Assembly: GCA_022226935.1 (NCBI GenBank)
Contig: CP092081.1
Location: forward strand, 978,734 to 1,042,733
Origin: Nitrospira sp.
GTDB taxonomy: Bacteria > Nitrospirota > Nitrospiria > Nitrospirales > Nitrospiraceae
DNA length: 64,000 bases
Reading direction: 5' to 3'
Shown one piece after another: positions 1 through 9,554 of this stretch. Position 1 is the first letter of the stretch, and each line of letters starts with the position of its first letter. The position numbers were made by a program, and so were the translations under genes. The notes beneath the pieces are model-generated. The model was not told the DNA's origin, ran no database searches, and was given only the letters and a program-made list of their open reading frames with translations.

Positions 1-1821
1 TGGAGTCGCATCAAAGAGGCTCATGGGCCTGATGCGCTGGCAACGATTTCCTCAAGCCGCGGCACGAACGAAGAGAATTACCTGTTCGGCAAATTCATGC
101 GCTGCGCGATCGGCAGCAACCATATCGACAATTGCGCGCGGGTGTGCCACAGCGCGACCGTCACCGGCATGATGGAGACACTCGGCGCCTCGGCGGCGAC
201 CAATTCCATCCATGATTTGGATGTGGCAAAGCTGATCCTCGTGGTTGGCGCCAATCCCACGGAATCCCATCCGGTGCTGGGCGCGCGTATCAAACAAGCC
301 GTGCGGCGCGGGATGCCGTTGATCGTGATCGATCCACGGCGCACGGAACTGGCCAGGCTGGCCGATCTTCATCTCCAGCTGCATCCGGGTACCAATGTGG
401 CCCTGTTGAATGGCATGGGGCATGTCATCGCGAAGGAACATTTGACCGATACGGCCTTCGTGCATGACCGGACCGATGGGTTTGAGGAATGGCTGAAGGT
501 GGTGGAAGATTGTACTCCTGCACTGACGTCGAAGCTGACCGGCGTGCCGGCGCATCTCATTGCCGAAGCCGCGCGGCGGTATGCCACAAGCGGGGGCTCC
601 ATGGCCGTGCACGGTCTGGGCATGACCGAACATCGGTGGGGGAGCCATGGGGTGATGGCGCTGGTGAACCTTGCGCTCGCAACGGGCAACATCGGGAAGC
701 CCGGTACCGGCATCAACCCGTTGCGCGGGCAGAACAACGTGCAGGGCGCATCGGATGTCGGCTGCCTGCCTACCTTCTTTGCCGGGTATCAGCCCTTGAC
801 GGATCCAGCACTGGCGGCGGCGCACCTGGCTGTCACTGGGCGACCCTTGCCGACGGCGCGGGGCATGAAGACGCCCGACATGTGGGATGCGGCGCTGGCG
901 GGAACGCTCAAGAGTCTCTGGATCATTGGGTATGACGTGGCCCAGACCGATCCAAATCTGAAAAAAGTCCATGCGGCGCTCAAGCAGCTGGATTTTCTCA
1001 TCGTGCAGGATTTGTTTCTCAGCGAAACAGCCCAGCTGGCGCATCTCGTCATTCCCGGAGCCTCATTTTTGGAAAAGGACGGGACCTTCACGAATCTCGA
1101 ACGCCGCATCCAGCGTATTAGAAAGGCTGTGGAGCCGCCGGACGGTGTGTTGCCGGACTGGCAGGTGGTCTGCGAGGTGTCCGCGCGGATGGGATATCCG
1201 ATGCAGTATTCACATCCTTCGGCCATCATGGATGAGATTGCGCAATTGGCGCCGCTGTTTGCCGGGGTGTCGTTTGATCGACTGGATGCGCCGGAGGGAT
1301 TGCAGTGGCCCGTCCCCTCCAAGGAACATCCCGGCACATCGTTGATGCATGAACAGTCATTTCCGAAAGGCAAAGCGAAGTTTGTGGCAGTGGATTACCT
1401 GCCGCCGGGGGAGACGCCGACCGAAGCCTATCCGCTCGTGTTGATCACCGGAAGAATTCTGCAGCATTACAATTGCGGCGCGCAGACCAGGCGAACGGAG
1501 ATCATGCAGGTGGTCGATACCGATGTGCTGGAGATACACGCCCTCGATGCGGCCAGGCTGGAACTCCGTGACGGCGATCTGATCAGGCTGATCAGCGCGC
1601 GGGGGGAGGCAAAGCTGCCAGTGCTGATCAGTGACCGGGTGCAGCCGGGAGAGTTGTTCACGAGTTTTCACTTTCCTGATACGGACCTCAACGTGCTGCT
1701 GTCATCGAGCGCCGACGAAAGTTCCAAGTGCCCTGAGTATAAAGTTTCGACGGTGCGCGTTGAAAAAGTGCTGCCGCTCCCGACGCCTTCCTCCTCCATG
1801 CATGTGATGTTGATCACATGA
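1..1821 (+). CDS. fdhA: Formate dehydrogenase alpha subunit (molybdopterin oxidoreductase), 5'-truncated
   Basis: The reading frame is open from base 1, so the 5' end lies outside the window and 606 residues are visible. It matches the large molybdopterin/4Fe-4S oxidoreductase family, formate dehydrogenase branch: the motif NCARVCHSATVTGM (visible residues 45-58) aligns with the catalytic region of FdhF-type enzymes, with cysteine (TGC, 145-147) where selenocysteine sits in E. coli FdhF, followed by the conserved histidine. Further motifs are NPTESHPV, PLRGQNNVQG and a C-terminal molydopterin-dinucleotide-binding domain (LITGRILQHYN onward). It would oxidise formate to CO2 in the cytoplasm, passing electrons through Fe-S domains that lie upstream of the window. 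Its stop overlaps the start of an FNT-family channel (ATGA), which supports formate as substrate. Related nitrate reductase or other MopB enzymes are less likely given the RVCH motif. Confidence 0.9.
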   Translation, partial: WSRIKEAHGPDALATISSSRGTNEENYLFGKFMRCAIGSNHIDNCARVCHSATVTGMMETLGASAATNSIHDLDVAKLILVVGANPTESHPVLGARIKQAVRRGMPLIVIDPRRTELARLADLHLQLHPGTNVALLNGMGHVIAKEHLTDTAFVHDRTDGFEEWLKVVEDCTPALTSKLTGVPAHLIAEAARRYATSGGSMAVHGLGMTEHRWGSHGVMALVNLALATGNIGKPGTGINPLRGQNNVQGASDVGCLPTFFAGYQPLTDPALAAAHLAVTGRPLPTARGMKTPDMWDAALAGTLKSLWIIGYDVAQTDPNLKKVHAALKQLDFLIVQDLFLSETAQLAHLVIPGASFLEKDGTFTNLERRIQRIRKAVEPPDGVLPDWQVVCEVSARMGYPMQYSHPSAIMDEIAQLAPLFAGVSFDRLDAPEGLQWPVPSKEHPGTSLMHEQSFPKGKAKFVAVDYLPPGETPTEAYPLVLITGRILQHYNCGAQTRRTEIMQVVDTDVLEIHALDAARLELRDGDLIRLISARGEAKLPVLISDRVQPGELFTSFHFPDTDLNVLLSSSADESSKCPEYKVSTVRVEKVLPLPTPSSSMHVMLIT

Positions 1822-2663
1822 CTGGCGAGCTACTTCCTCCTGCAACCGGCTCGGTCGCCGATGCCTATCCGCCTCCGGAAATCGCCGCCCGTGTGTGCAA
1901 GCTTGGCCTGGCCAAGGTGAACACGGCCGTGCCCACCATGGTGGCCCTGGCCGTGCTGGCCGGCGCGTTCATTTCGTTGGGCGCCTTGTTTTATGCCGTG
2001 ACGATCACGGTGGGAAACGACGGTCCGACGTTGCCGTTCGGGTTGTTGAGGCTGGCCGGAGGGATCACGTTCAGCTTGGGGCTGATCCTGGTCGTGGTCG
2101 GCGGCGCGGAACTCTTTACCGGAAACAATCTGATTGCGATGGCTTGGGCAGCCGGTTGTGTGCAGACGCGCCAGGTGGTGAGCAATTGGATCTGGGTCTA
2201 TCTCGGAAACCTGCTGGGGGCCTGCGCAACGGCGGTCCTCGTGTTGCTTGGGGGGATTCAGTTGCTGGGGGATGGGGCAATCGGTGAAACGCTGGTGCGT
2301 ATCGCGCGCAGTAAAATCGCCCTTGATCCGCTGTCTGCCTTCGCGCGCGGCATTTTGTGCAATGTCCTGGTGTGTCTCGCGGTTTGGTTATGCATGGGCG
2401 CGAGGAGCGTGGCGGATAAGATTCTTGCGATTGTGTTTCCCATCAGCGCCTTCGTCGCCTGCGGCTTCGAACATTCCGTGGCGAATATGTTCTTCTTGCC
2501 GCTAGGAATAGCTCTGACGACCGGAAGCGCGGTGCCGCTGTCGCTGGTAGGCGCACTGAGCAACCTGCTGCTGGTCACCCTGGGCAACATCATCGGCGGG
2601 ACGGTATTAGTGGCGCTGGTTTATTGGTTCATTTACCTGCGAACTGCCTCTCAAGCGCGATGA
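1818..2663 (+). CDS. Formate/nitrite transporter (FNT) family channel
   Basis: The 281-residue protein has about six hydrophobic segments and FNT signature motifs: GGAELFTGNN (around residue 95), RGILCNVLVCLAVW (around 180) and the pore-histidine motif GFEHSVANMFF (around 215). FNT proteins form pentameric inner-membrane channels for formate, nitrite or hydrosulfide. The gene begins in a 4-nt ATGA overlap with the formate dehydrogenase gene, implying translational coupling and pointing to formate uptake or release. Nitrite cannot be excluded, because in a nitrite-oxidising bacterium a NirC-like role is also plausible and substrate cannot be read from sequence. Confidence 0.88.
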   Translation: MTGELLPPATGSVADAYPPPEIAARVCKLGLAKVNTAVPTMVALAVLAGAFISLGALFYAVTITVGNDGPTLPFGLLRLAGGITFSLGLILVVVGGAELFTGNNLIAMAWAAGCVQTRQVVSNWIWVYLGNLLGACATAVLVLLGGIQLLGDGAIGETLVRIARSKIALDPLSAFARGILCNVLVCLAVWLCMGARSVADKILAIVFPISAFVACGFEHSVANMFFLPLGIALTTGSAVPLSLVGALSNLLLVTLGNIIGGTVLVALVYWFIYLRTASQAR

Positions 2664-2676
2664 TCCCCGCCTCGGA

Positions 2677-3081
2677 TCAGCGGGCGTCCAACCCTTCTTT
2701 AATGGCCTTGGCGACGTCGCCGCATTCTGTTACCACTTCGACACGGTATTGCGGGCCGGGGTTGCGTGGTGTTCGGTTGGCGACGCAGGATTCGAAGTCC
2801 TTGATCGCGCTGTTTTCGAAGGTGCGACTCCAGATTTCGGAGACGCGCGTGCGCTCATCCTGTTGATGCTGATCAAGTGCCAGCCAGCCGACCAGCGCGA
2901 TTCCGGCGATCAACAATCCCATGCCGAGCAGCTTGACTGGTTTGCTGCGTAAGACTTTGAGGAGAAAATACAGGGCCGCTCCGCCCACCAGGAGGGCCGC
3001 CACGATGGCGATCGCCATTTCTGTCGGCGACAGTTCGAGGTATCGGGAATTCCACGTGAGGCCTAAGTTTGTCACGTTCAT
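2677..3081 (-). CDS. Small two-helix membrane protein of unknown function
   Basis: This 134-residue protein has two hydrophobic segments (about residues 21-42 and 52-69) separated by a short basic loop, then a soluble C-terminal half of about 65 residues with two cysteines (ESCVANR and VTECGDVAK) that could form a disulfide or bind a cofactor. No family was recognised. It is transcribed toward the FNT gene (convergent, 13 bp apart) and is not obviously part of an operon. The hydrophobic pattern and a complete frame support a real gene; the function is unknown. Confidence 0.6.
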   Translation of the reverse strand: MNVTNLGLTWNSRYLELSPTEMAIAIVAALLVGGAALYFLLKVLRSKPVKLLGMGLLIAGIALVGWLALDQHQQDERTRVSEIWSRTFENSAIKDFESCVANRTPRNPGPQYRVEVVTECGDVAKAIKEGLDAR

Positions 3082-3301
3082 CTCATCCCTCTCCTTTGGC
3101 TACTTATACCAGTTCAGCTCTTCAAAAGCCTCCCCTGATTCATGCCGGCGGACGCTCGCCGGGGGGACATGCTGGAGGAACCGTAGATTTCCGGCGGCGC
3201 TGTGTGCCGGATCGAGACAGAGAGATTCACGATTCTGATGCCGCCGGTGCCTAGGGCAGTGGTATGCTGCACCTCGTGAGCGTCCGGTTTCCTTAATCGC
3301 A

Positions 3302-4567
3302 ATGAACCATTCATCCATTCGCACCTCTCTCACTCGACGGCTTGGCATCATGCTGCCCCTAGGCTTTGCCTCGGGACTGCCGCTGGCCCTGACCGGCGGG
3401 ACGTTGCAGGCCTGGCTGACCGAGGCCGGGCTGGATCTGACGACGATCGGCCTGTTCGCCTACGTGGGCCTTCCCTATACCTTGAAGTTTCTCTGGGCCC
3501 CCGTGATGGATCGGATTGTGCCGCCCTGGCTGGGGCGGCGCCGCGGCTGGATGATCGTCACGCAAAGCGGTCTCGCGCTTGCCTTGGCTGTGATGGCGTT
3601 GATCGGCCCAACGGAGGGTGCGCAGGTGTTTGCCGCCTTGGCTCTGGCCGTCGCATTTCTTTCCGCCTCGCAGGATATCGTGTTCGATGCGTACCGGACC
3701 GACCTGTTGAAACCGGAGGAACGGGGATTGGGCGCGGCGACGTGGGTGATGGGCTACCGGATCGCCATGATTGCATCCGGTTCGTTGGCCTTGATCCTGG
3801 CTACTCGCTTGAACTGGTCGGCAGCCTATCTCTGTATGGCCGCGTTGATGGCCGTGGGTGTCGTAACGATCCTATTGAGTCCGGAACCGGAGGATGCGCA
3901 GGTGGCGCCGAAGTCGATGGCGGAGGCGGTCTGGGGACCCTTGTCAGAATTTTTGTCTCGCCCCATGGCGCTGGCGCTGTTGGGATTGATCGTCCTCTAT
4001 AAATTGGGCGACGCCTTCGCCGGCGCGTTGACGACCTCGTTCCTGCTGCGGGGGATGCAGTTTTCCTCGGAGGATATCGGGGTGGTCCGCGCATTCGGGA
4101 TGGGAGCCACGATCCTCGGTGCGTTTATCGGCGGCGGGTTGATGCCGCGCTTGGGACTATTCCGTTCGCTCTTTGTGTTTGGCGTCTTGCAGGCCCTGTC
4201 GAACCTATCATTCATGTGGCTGGCTTGGGCGGGGAAAAGTTACGCTGTGATGGCGTTTGCGGTGGGAGCCGAAAACCTGACCGGCGGCATGGGCACCGCC
4301 GCCTTCGTGGCGCTGGTCATGTCGCTCTGCAACCATCGCTATACCGCGACCCAGTTTGCGCTGCTCTCCTCCGTTGAGGCGCTCGGTCGCGTGTTCCTCG
4401 GTTGGCCTGCGGCAAAATTGGTGGGAATGGCCGGATGGGGCCCGTTTTTCTTTGTGACGTTCCTTGCCGCGTTGCCGGGTCTGTGGCTGCTGTGGGTTCT
4501 TCGCAAGCCGGTCTCCCAGCATGCGGAGTTGAATGCGGGCAGAGTCGAGGCCGAGGCGCCCTGTTAG
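3302..4567 (+). CDS. ampG: AmpG-like MFS permease
   Basis: The 421-residue protein has about twelve hydrophobic segments and the layout of the AmpG muropeptide permeases: an N-terminal stretch MLPLGFASGLPLALTGGTLQAWL, then LGRRRGWM, and SASQDIVFDAYRTDLL near residue 125, which is a hallmark of AmpG/acetyl-CoA-transporter-like MFS proteins. AmpG imports anhydro-muropeptides from the periplasm for cell-wall recycling. No amidase or beta-lactamase regulator lies nearby, so the gene symbol rests on family resemblance only. It stands alone between two minus-strand genes. Confidence 0.78.
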   Translation: MNHSSIRTSLTRRLGIMLPLGFASGLPLALTGGTLQAWLTEAGLDLTTIGLFAYVGLPYTLKFLWAPVMDRIVPPWLGRRRGWMIVTQSGLALALAVMALIGPTEGAQVFAALALAVAFLSASQDIVFDAYRTDLLKPEERGLGAATWVMGYRIAMIASGSLALILATRLNWSAAYLCMAALMAVGVVTILLSPEPEDAQVAPKSMAEAVWGPLSEFLSRPMALALLGLIVLYKLGDAFAGALTTSFLLRGMQFSSEDIGVVRAFGMGATILGAFIGGGLMPRLGLFRSLFVFGVLQALSNLSFMWLAWAGKSYAVMAFAVGAENLTGGMGTAAFVALVMSLCNHRYTATQFALLSSVEALGRVFLGWPAAKLVGMAGWGPFFFVTFLAALPGLWLLWVLRKPVSQHAELNAGRVEAEAPC

Positions 4568-4574
4568 TTCGTGA

Positions 4575-4603
4575 TAAAAAACGCTCCCGTAGGCGTTCCG
4601 TTT
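4575..4603 (+). terminator. Possible bidirectional terminator hairpin
   Basis: A short stem (AACGC at 4580-4584 with GCGTT at 4593-4597) lies in the 40-bp gap between convergent genes, preceded by an A-run and followed by a short T-run. The stem is only 5 bp, so this is tentative. Confidence 0.3.
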
Positions 4604-4607
4604 GATC

Positions 4608-4898
4608 CTATTTCATCTTCCTCTGCAGAAACAGAATAAACAGCATCAGTGTCGGCAGCGGTGCCAAGGCAAACGGCACCAGCCACAGGAACACGTTTTT
4701 GCCGCGCACCCGGGCTTGGTCGAACATCCACACAAACAGCCACACCAGCAGGCCGATATAGTTCACCGCCATCCAGCGGGTGGTGTGGATCTTCAAGCCG
4801 CTGATCGCTTCCGGCTCTCCTTGAATAAGAAAGATTCCGATCAGCAGGACGAACCCTGCCAGCAGGCCGGCGACGAGACGTTTACTCCAAACGAACAT
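4608..4898 (-). CDS. Small membrane protein of unknown function
   Basis: The start at 4898 is chosen because a strong Shine-Dalgarno (GGAGGAG) lies 5-7 nt upstream; an upstream in-frame ATG at 4952 lacks one. The 96-residue protein has three hydrophobic segments (about residues 8-25, 45-60 and 71-90) and a basic C-terminus LQRKMK. The frame is complete. No family was recognised. It is convergent with the AmpG-like permease and stands alone. Confidence 0.6.
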   Translation of the reverse strand: MFVWSKRLVAGLLAGFVLLIGIFLIQGEPEAISGLKIHTTRWMAVNYIGLLVWLFVWMFDQARVRGKNVFLWLVPFALAPLPTLMLFILFLQRKMK

Positions 4899-5058
4899 AG
4901 TGGCTCCTCCGTAACTGTCGAACAGGCGCGACCGCACGCCTGCGTATTCCATTCCTTGGAAATCGGGCGTAAGCTAAACAGACGTGGTGCATTTGTCAAA
5001 CCGTTGCTGCCTGTCCACGTTCACTGATCGTGCGGCACGGGGTGGCTGAAAGTGTGTG

Positions 5059-5430
5059 ATGCGCACTGGGACTCTGGCTGGCTTGGTCGGAAGTTTGATG
5101 ATTGCGGTCTGGTTGGCGGCGACCAATCCGACGATGGAGACCTATCTGCAATTCGTCGAAACGCGCCTGTCCGCTGAGATCGAGAAAATGGATCAATCCG
5201 GCCCGCGCCGCGATCGCGACCTGATTCGATCGATTTTCCGCGCGCAGGGGCCAAAGCTCGTCGAGGGTGTTGTTCGGCCCAATACCAGGCGGAATAATTG
5301 GGGTCTGCTCAGTCTGTTTGAGACGAATGTGTTGGACCAACCGGTGCTGGTGCTGGGGATTGGCGGCCAATTTGTCCCGTTACGAGGGGTCGAGGAGGCG
5401 ACGGTCAGGGTCGGTCGGCTCGCATTTTGA
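5059..5430 (+). CDS. Hypothetical exported or membrane-anchored protein (DUF4359-like)
   Basis: The protein has 123 residues from the ATG (a GTG sits one codon upstream). One N-terminal hydrophobic segment is followed immediately by a TNPTMETYLQFVE motif. The 'TNP....Y..F' arrangement after a signal anchor is reminiscent of DUF4359 proteins, but this is a guess from memory. The C-terminal half contains WGLLSLFETN and ends RVGRLAF. It precedes the nrdJ regulatory region by 150 bp and is probably not co-transcribed with nrdJ, which has its own promoter. Confidence 0.5.
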   Translation: MRTGTLAGLVGSLMIAVWLAATNPTMETYLQFVETRLSAEIEKMDQSGPRRDRDLIRSIFRAQGPKLVEGVVRPNTRRNNWGLLSLFETNVLDQPVLVLGIGGQFVPLRGVEEATVRVGRLAF

Positions 5431-5579
5431 ACTGTGCCATGAATTTTCTCGCCTCCCTGTGAAAAACTTCCTCCACAGCCTCTGCCTGGCTGTGGATAAC
5501 TCAGTGAAAAATGGAGAAACGCTGCATGAAACCTAGCGGAGACGCTATCACCAGCTTATCCCCATTACCCACAGGTGTG

Positions 5580-5595
5580 CCACAACATTTTGTTT
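5580..5595 (+). promoter_or_regulatory. NrdR box 1 (upstream)
   Basis: The 16-bp site CCACAACATTTTGTTT matches the NrdR consensus acaCwAtATaTwGtgt at about 12 of 16 positions, including the conserved C, A, AT, T and G. It begins exactly 31 bp (three helical turns) upstream of box 2, the usual spacing of NrdR box pairs, and overlaps the -35 element of the nrdJ promoter. Confidence 0.65.
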
Positions 5596-5622
5596 GACAA
5601 AAAAATGGGATCACTATATCTA
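5594..5622 (+). promoter_or_regulatory. Sigma70-type promoter of nrdJ
   Basis: A perfect -35 hexamer TTGACA (5594-5599) is followed after 17 bp by a -10-like TATCTA (5617-5622). Transcription would start near 5630, giving a leader of about 130 nt. I see no cobalamin riboswitch in that leader. The two NrdR boxes overlap the -35 and -10 regions, consistent with repression. The whole 5431-5758 interval otherwise holds no gene. Confidence 0.6.
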
Positions 5623-5626
5623 GTAT
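5611..5626 (+). promoter_or_regulatory. NrdR box 2 (downstream)
   Basis: The site TCACTATATCTAGTAT matches the NrdR consensus acaCwAtATaTwGtgt at about 13 of 16 positions and covers the -10 element of the nrdJ promoter. Paired with box 1 at 31-bp spacing it forms a standard NrdR operator. Confidence 0.72.
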
Positions 5627-5758
5627 GCAATGCAGTCGAGAGAGTTTTTCGAAGCGAATGCACCCCTGGACGGACAGGACTCCTTCCCGTCCCCAACCAA
5701 TACATCTGTGCCAGCCGGCACCCGCACCGAACGTTAGGCATCTGTTAAGGAGGAACCA

Positions 5759-8700
5759 GTGAGAATTGAACGAAGATTCACCAAGCGTGGGCAGAGCCCC
5801 TATGAGGGTCTTGCGTTCGTGAAACGTTCCTCGGAGATCCGGAATCCAGACGGATCGACCGTGTTCAAGTTGGAGCACATCGATATCCCGGAACATTGGA
5901 CGCAATTGGCGATCGATATTCTGGCGCAAAAATATTTCCGGAAGGCCGGAGTGCCGCAAGTGCACGAGGACGGTACACCGGTGGTGGATGCTGCAGGCAA
6001 GCCGGTGTTGGGAGGCGAGCGCGACTCCCGGCAGGTCTTCAACCGCTTGGCCGGATGCTGGACGTTCTGGGGGAAGAATCACGGCTATTTCAAAACGCCG
6101 GAAGATGCGACCGCCTTCCACGATGAAATGTGCTACATGCTGGCCTATCAGATGGCTGCCCCCAACAGCCCGCAGTGGTTCAACACGGGGCTCCACTATG
6201 CCTACGGGCTTTCAGGGCCGGCGCAGGGCCATTTCTACGTCGATCCCAAATTAGGCGAGGTGGTGCGGGCCACGAATGCATTCGAGCATCCCCAGCCGCA
6301 TGCCTGCTTCATTCAGTCGATCGAAGACGACCTGGTCAACGAGAACGGCATCATGGACCTGTGGGTTCGTGAAGCGCGGCTCTTCAAGTACGGGTCAGGC
6401 ACCGGTACGAATTTCTCCCGGCTGCGGGGCGACGGCGAATCCCTGTCGGGCGGCGGACGTTCCTCCGGCCTCATGTCGTTTCTGAAAATCGGCGACCGTG
6501 CTGCCGGAGCGATCAAGTCGGGCGGCACCACCAGACGCGCGGCCAAGATGGTCTGTCTGGACCTCGATCACCCCGACATCGAAGAATTCATCGACTGGAA
6601 AGTCGTCGAAGAGCAGAAGGTGGCCGCCATGGTCACCGGCTCCAAAATTTGCGCGCAACGGCTCAATGCTGTCCTCAAGGCCTGCCAATCGGTCGATGCG
6701 CAGGGACAGGCCCACCTCGAATTGGATATGAAGCAAAATCAGGTGCTGCGGGAAGCTGTCGCAGCCGCGCGTCGCGATATGGTGCCGGAGGCGTACATCC
6801 ATCGTATGTTCGACTATGCGAAGCAGGGGTATACCCACTTCGTGTTTCACGAATACGACACCAACTGGGATGGCAAGGCTTACCAGACCGTGTCGGGTCA
6901 GAATTCCAACAATAGCGTCCGCATCCCGAACGGTTTCTTCGATGCGTTGGAGCGGGACGGCGATTGGGAATTGCGCCGCCGGATCGATGGCAAGGTCAGC
7001 AAGACGATCAAAGCCCAAGACCTCTGGGACAAGATCGCGTGGGCAGCCTGGATTTGCGCCGATCCCGGTACCCAGTACGATACGACGATCAATGAATGGC
7101 ACACCTGTCCGGAAGACGGGCGGATCAACGCCTCGAATCCCTGTTCCGAATACATGTTTTTGGACGACACGGCCTGCAACCTGGCCTCGTTGAACCTCGC
7201 CAAGTTTTTTAATGCGGAAGGGGAGTTCGACCTGGATTCCTTCCGCCATGCCGTCCGGTTGTGGACCGTGGCCTTGGAGATCAGCGTGCTGATGGCCTCC
7301 TTCCCCAGCCGCGCGATTGCGCAGAAGAGTTACGAGTATCGGACGCTGGGATTGGGCTATGCCAACCTCGGCACCATTCTCATGAAGCAAAGTATCCCCT
7401 ATGATTCGCAGAAGGCGACGGCGATTTGCGGCGCGATCACGGCGATCATGACCGGCGAATCCTATGCGACATCGGCCGAGATGGCGGCGGAAATCGGCCC
7501 GTTCCTCGGCTACACCCGGAACCGGGAGTCGATGCTGCGCGTCATCCGCAATCACCGGCGGGCGGCCTACAGCGCGCCGCATGAGGAGTATGAAGGCCTC
7601 ACGATTCTGCCGGCCTCGATTCAACCGGAGCATTGTCCCCCGGCCATGTTGCTGGCGGCGCGGCGCGCCTGGGATCGCGCGTTGGAATTGGGCACGGCTT
7701 ATGGCTTCCGCAATGCCCAGGTCACCGTCATCGCGCCCACCGGTACGATCGGGCTGGTCATGGACTGCGACACGACCGGCATCGAGCCGGATTTCGCCCT
7801 GGTCAAGTTCAAGAAACTGGCGGGCGGCGGCTACTTCAAGATCATCAATCAGAGTCTGCCTCCGGCCCTGCAGGCCCTCGGCTATACCGAGGCCCAGATC
7901 CGGGACATCGTGGCCTATTGTGTGGGGCATCAAACCCTCCAGGGCGCACCCTTCATCAACCATGAGGTCTTACGGCAAAAGGGATTCGACGATGCGGCGC
8001 TGGAACGGCTGGAAGGATCGCTGGCGCAGGCGTTCGAAATTCAGTTCGTCTTCAACAAATATACGTTAGGCGAAGAGTTCTGCCGGCAGAAACTCGGCAT
8101 CAGCGAGGCGCAGTTGGCGGATCCGGCATTCAACATGCTCAAGACCCTGGGTTTCACCCAGGAAGATGTCGCGGCGGCGAACGACTATTGCTGTGGCACG
8201 ATGACCGTGGAAGGCGCCCCGCACCTCAAGCTCGAACATTTGCCCATCTTCGATTGTGCCAATCGTTGCGGGAGGATCGGGCAGCGCTACATCGCCGTCG
8301 ATGCGCATATTCGCATGATGGCGGCCGCCCAGCCCTTCATCAGTGGCGCGATCAGCAAGACCATCAACATGCCGGCGGATGCCACTTTGGACGACGTGAA
8401 GGCCGCCTACCTCTTCGCCTGGAAGAGCATGGTCAAGGCCGTGGCGCTGTATCGCGACGGGTCGAAGTTGAGCCAACCGTTGAACGCCTCTTCCGACAGC
8501 GGGAAAGGGGCAGAGGCGGCACCGAGCGTTGCCACGGTGGCGGAAAAAGTCGCCGAACGGGTGTTGGTGCGGTATCTCCACAAGCGCCGTTCGTTGCCGG
8601 CACGACGCGGCGGGTATACGCAGAAGGCGATCATCGGAGGACACAAATTGTACCTGCGGACCGGCGAGTACGAAGACGGCACGCTGGGCGAAATCTTCCT

Positions 8701-9301
8701 CGACATGCACAAGGAAGGCGCGGCCTTCCGCAGCTTGATGAATAACTTCGCCATCGCGATTTCCCTCGGCCTCCAGCATGGCGTGCCGCTGGAGGAATTC
8801 GTCGAAGCCTTCGTCTTCACCCGGTTCGAGCCGAACGGGCCGGTGAAACTGAATGATCGCATCAAGATGGCCACGTCGATCATCGACTACATTTTCCGTG
8901 AACTGGCCATCACCTATCTCGAGCGGAAGGATCTCTCCCAGGTGCAGGAAGATGACCTCCGCATGGATTCGATGAAGAAAGACGAGCAGGATCCCGAATG
9001 TGTGGAAGAAGAAGTCGACATGACGGCGCTCAAGAAGGCCTCGATCCTGACGGAGCACTTGCCCGTGCGACGGAACGGTATGAACGGCGGGAATGGTCAT
9101 AGCCAGAGAGCGGGGAACGGCAGCGTTGCTCACAAATTGGAACTGAAACGCGAGACCTTGACCGTGACCTCCGTGCGGCAGGAAGCCAAGGAAAAAGGCT
9201 ACGAAGGCGACCCCTGCCAGAATTGCAAACAGTTCACCCTCGTCCGCAACGGGACCTGCCTGAAGTGCATGAGCTGCGGAGAAACGAGTGGGTGCTCGTA
9301 A
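5759..9301 (+). CDS. nrdJ: Adenosylcobalamin-dependent (class II) ribonucleoside-diphosphate reductase
   Basis: This 1180-residue cytoplasmic enzyme reduces ribonucleotides to deoxyribonucleotides, using adenosylcobalamin to generate the thiyl radical, so it does not need oxygen or a separate radical subunit. The visible barrel motifs are HACFIQS (about residue 182), NPCSEYMF (about 460, loop with the active-site cysteine), [15 protein letters not shown] (about 810) and a long C-terminal extension ending in cysteine pairs CQNC, CLKC and CGETSGC (about 1153-1179), typical of the long vitamin B12-dependent form. The start is GTG, with AAGGAGG 5-11 nt upstream. It is regulated by the NrdR-type boxes at 5580-5626 and followed by a strong RNA hairpin. 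It appears monocistronic. Confidence 0.96.
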   Translation: MRIERRFTKRGQSPYEGLAFVKRSSEIRNPDGSTVFKLEHIDIPEHWTQLAIDILAQKYFRKAGVPQVHEDGTPVVDAAGKPVLGGERDSRQVFNRLAGCWTFWGKNHGYFKTPEDATAFHDEMCYMLAYQMAAPNSPQWFNTGLHYAYGLSGPAQGHFYVDPKLGEVVRATNAFEHPQPHACFIQSIEDDLVNENGIMDLWVREARLFKYGSGTGTNFSRLRGDGESLSGGGRSSGLMSFLKIGDRAAGAIKSGGTTRRAAKMVCLDLDHPDIEEFIDWKVVEEQKVAAMVTGSKICAQRLNAVLKACQSVDAQGQAHLELDMKQNQVLREAVAAARRDMVPEAYIHRMFDYAKQGYTHFVFHEYDTNWDGKAYQTVSGQNSNNSVRIPNGFFDALERDGDWELRRRIDGKVSKTIKAQDLWDKIAWAAWICADPGTQYDTTINEWHTCPEDGRINASNPCSEYMFLDDTACNLASLNLAKFFNAEGEFDLDSFRHAVRLWTVALEISVLMASFPSRAIAQKSYEYRTLGLGYANLGTILMKQSIPYDSQKATAICGAITAIMTGESYATSAEMAAEIGPFLGYTRNRESMLRVIRNHRRAAYSAPHEEYEGLTILPASIQPEHCPPAMLLAARRAWDRALELGTAYGFRNAQVTVIAPTGTIGLVMDCDTTGIEPDFALVKFKKLAGGGYFKIINQSLPPALQALGYTEAQIRDIVAYCVGHQTLQGAPFINHEVLRQKGFDDAALERLEGSLAQAFEIQFVFNKYTLGEEFCRQKLGISEAQLADPAFNMLKTLGFTQEDVAAANDYCCGTMTVEGAPHLKLEHLPIFDCANRCGRIGQRYIAVDAHIRMMAAAQPFISGAISKTINMPADATLDDVKAAYLFAWKSMVKAVALYRDGSKLSQPLNASSDSGKGAEAAPSVATVAEKVAERVLVRYLHKRRSLPARRGGYTQKAIIGGHKLYLRTGEYEDGTLGEIFLDMHKEGAAFRSLMNNFAIAISLGLQHGVPLEEFVEAFVFTRFEPNGPVKLNDRIKMATSIIDYIFRELAITYLERKDLSQVQEDDLRMDSMKKDEQDPECVEEEVDMTALKKASILTEHLPVRRNGMNGGNGHSQRAGNGSVAHKLELKRETLTVTSVRQEAKEKGYEGDPCQNCKQFTLVRNGTCLKCMSCGETSGCS

Positions 9302-9333
9302 CGTAGAGGAACCAATTGTTCAGCGTAACAGCG

Positions 9334-9374
9334 AGGCCGTGGCTATCTTAGAAAAACGAGGGTAGTCGCGGCCT
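9334..9374 (+). terminator. Stable hairpin 3' of nrdJ
   Basis: The arms 9334-9347 and 9361-9374 pair over 14 bp if three G-U wobbles are allowed, with a 13-nt A-rich loop. The wobbles all fit RNA of the nrdJ sense strand. It lies 32 nt after the nrdJ stop. There is no U-run, so it may be a 3'-end-protecting structure rather than a classical intrinsic terminator. The rest of 9302-9554 shows no gene. Confidence 0.45.
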
Positions 9375-9554
9375 TGCCGTAATCCGTCAGTCTCCGCCCT
9401 CTCCGCAGTTCACTGAGGGGGCGCGATCGCACAGATCTCCATTCCCGATCGTCCCCCTCCTTCCGAGTTACCAACACCAGGTAATGTGCCGCCGCTTCTC
9501 CTCGGCTAACTTTAAGCATCAGCGAAATCGGCGGCCCACACCAGAGGAGGACGG

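Noticed and set aside
3100-3351. 83-codon minus-strand ORF upstream of the AmpG-like gene
   Set aside because: It overlaps the AmpG start, lacks a Shine-Dalgarno and has Arg/His-rich non-coding composition.
5431-5758. Cobalamin riboswitch upstream of the B12-dependent nrdJ
   Set aside because: No B12-box-like conserved core was seen; the NrdR boxes and promoter account for regulation.
6395-7963. 522-codon ORF antisense to nrdJ
   Set aside because: It is a codon-bias shadow of a GC-rich gene; the sense strand encodes a complete class II reductase.
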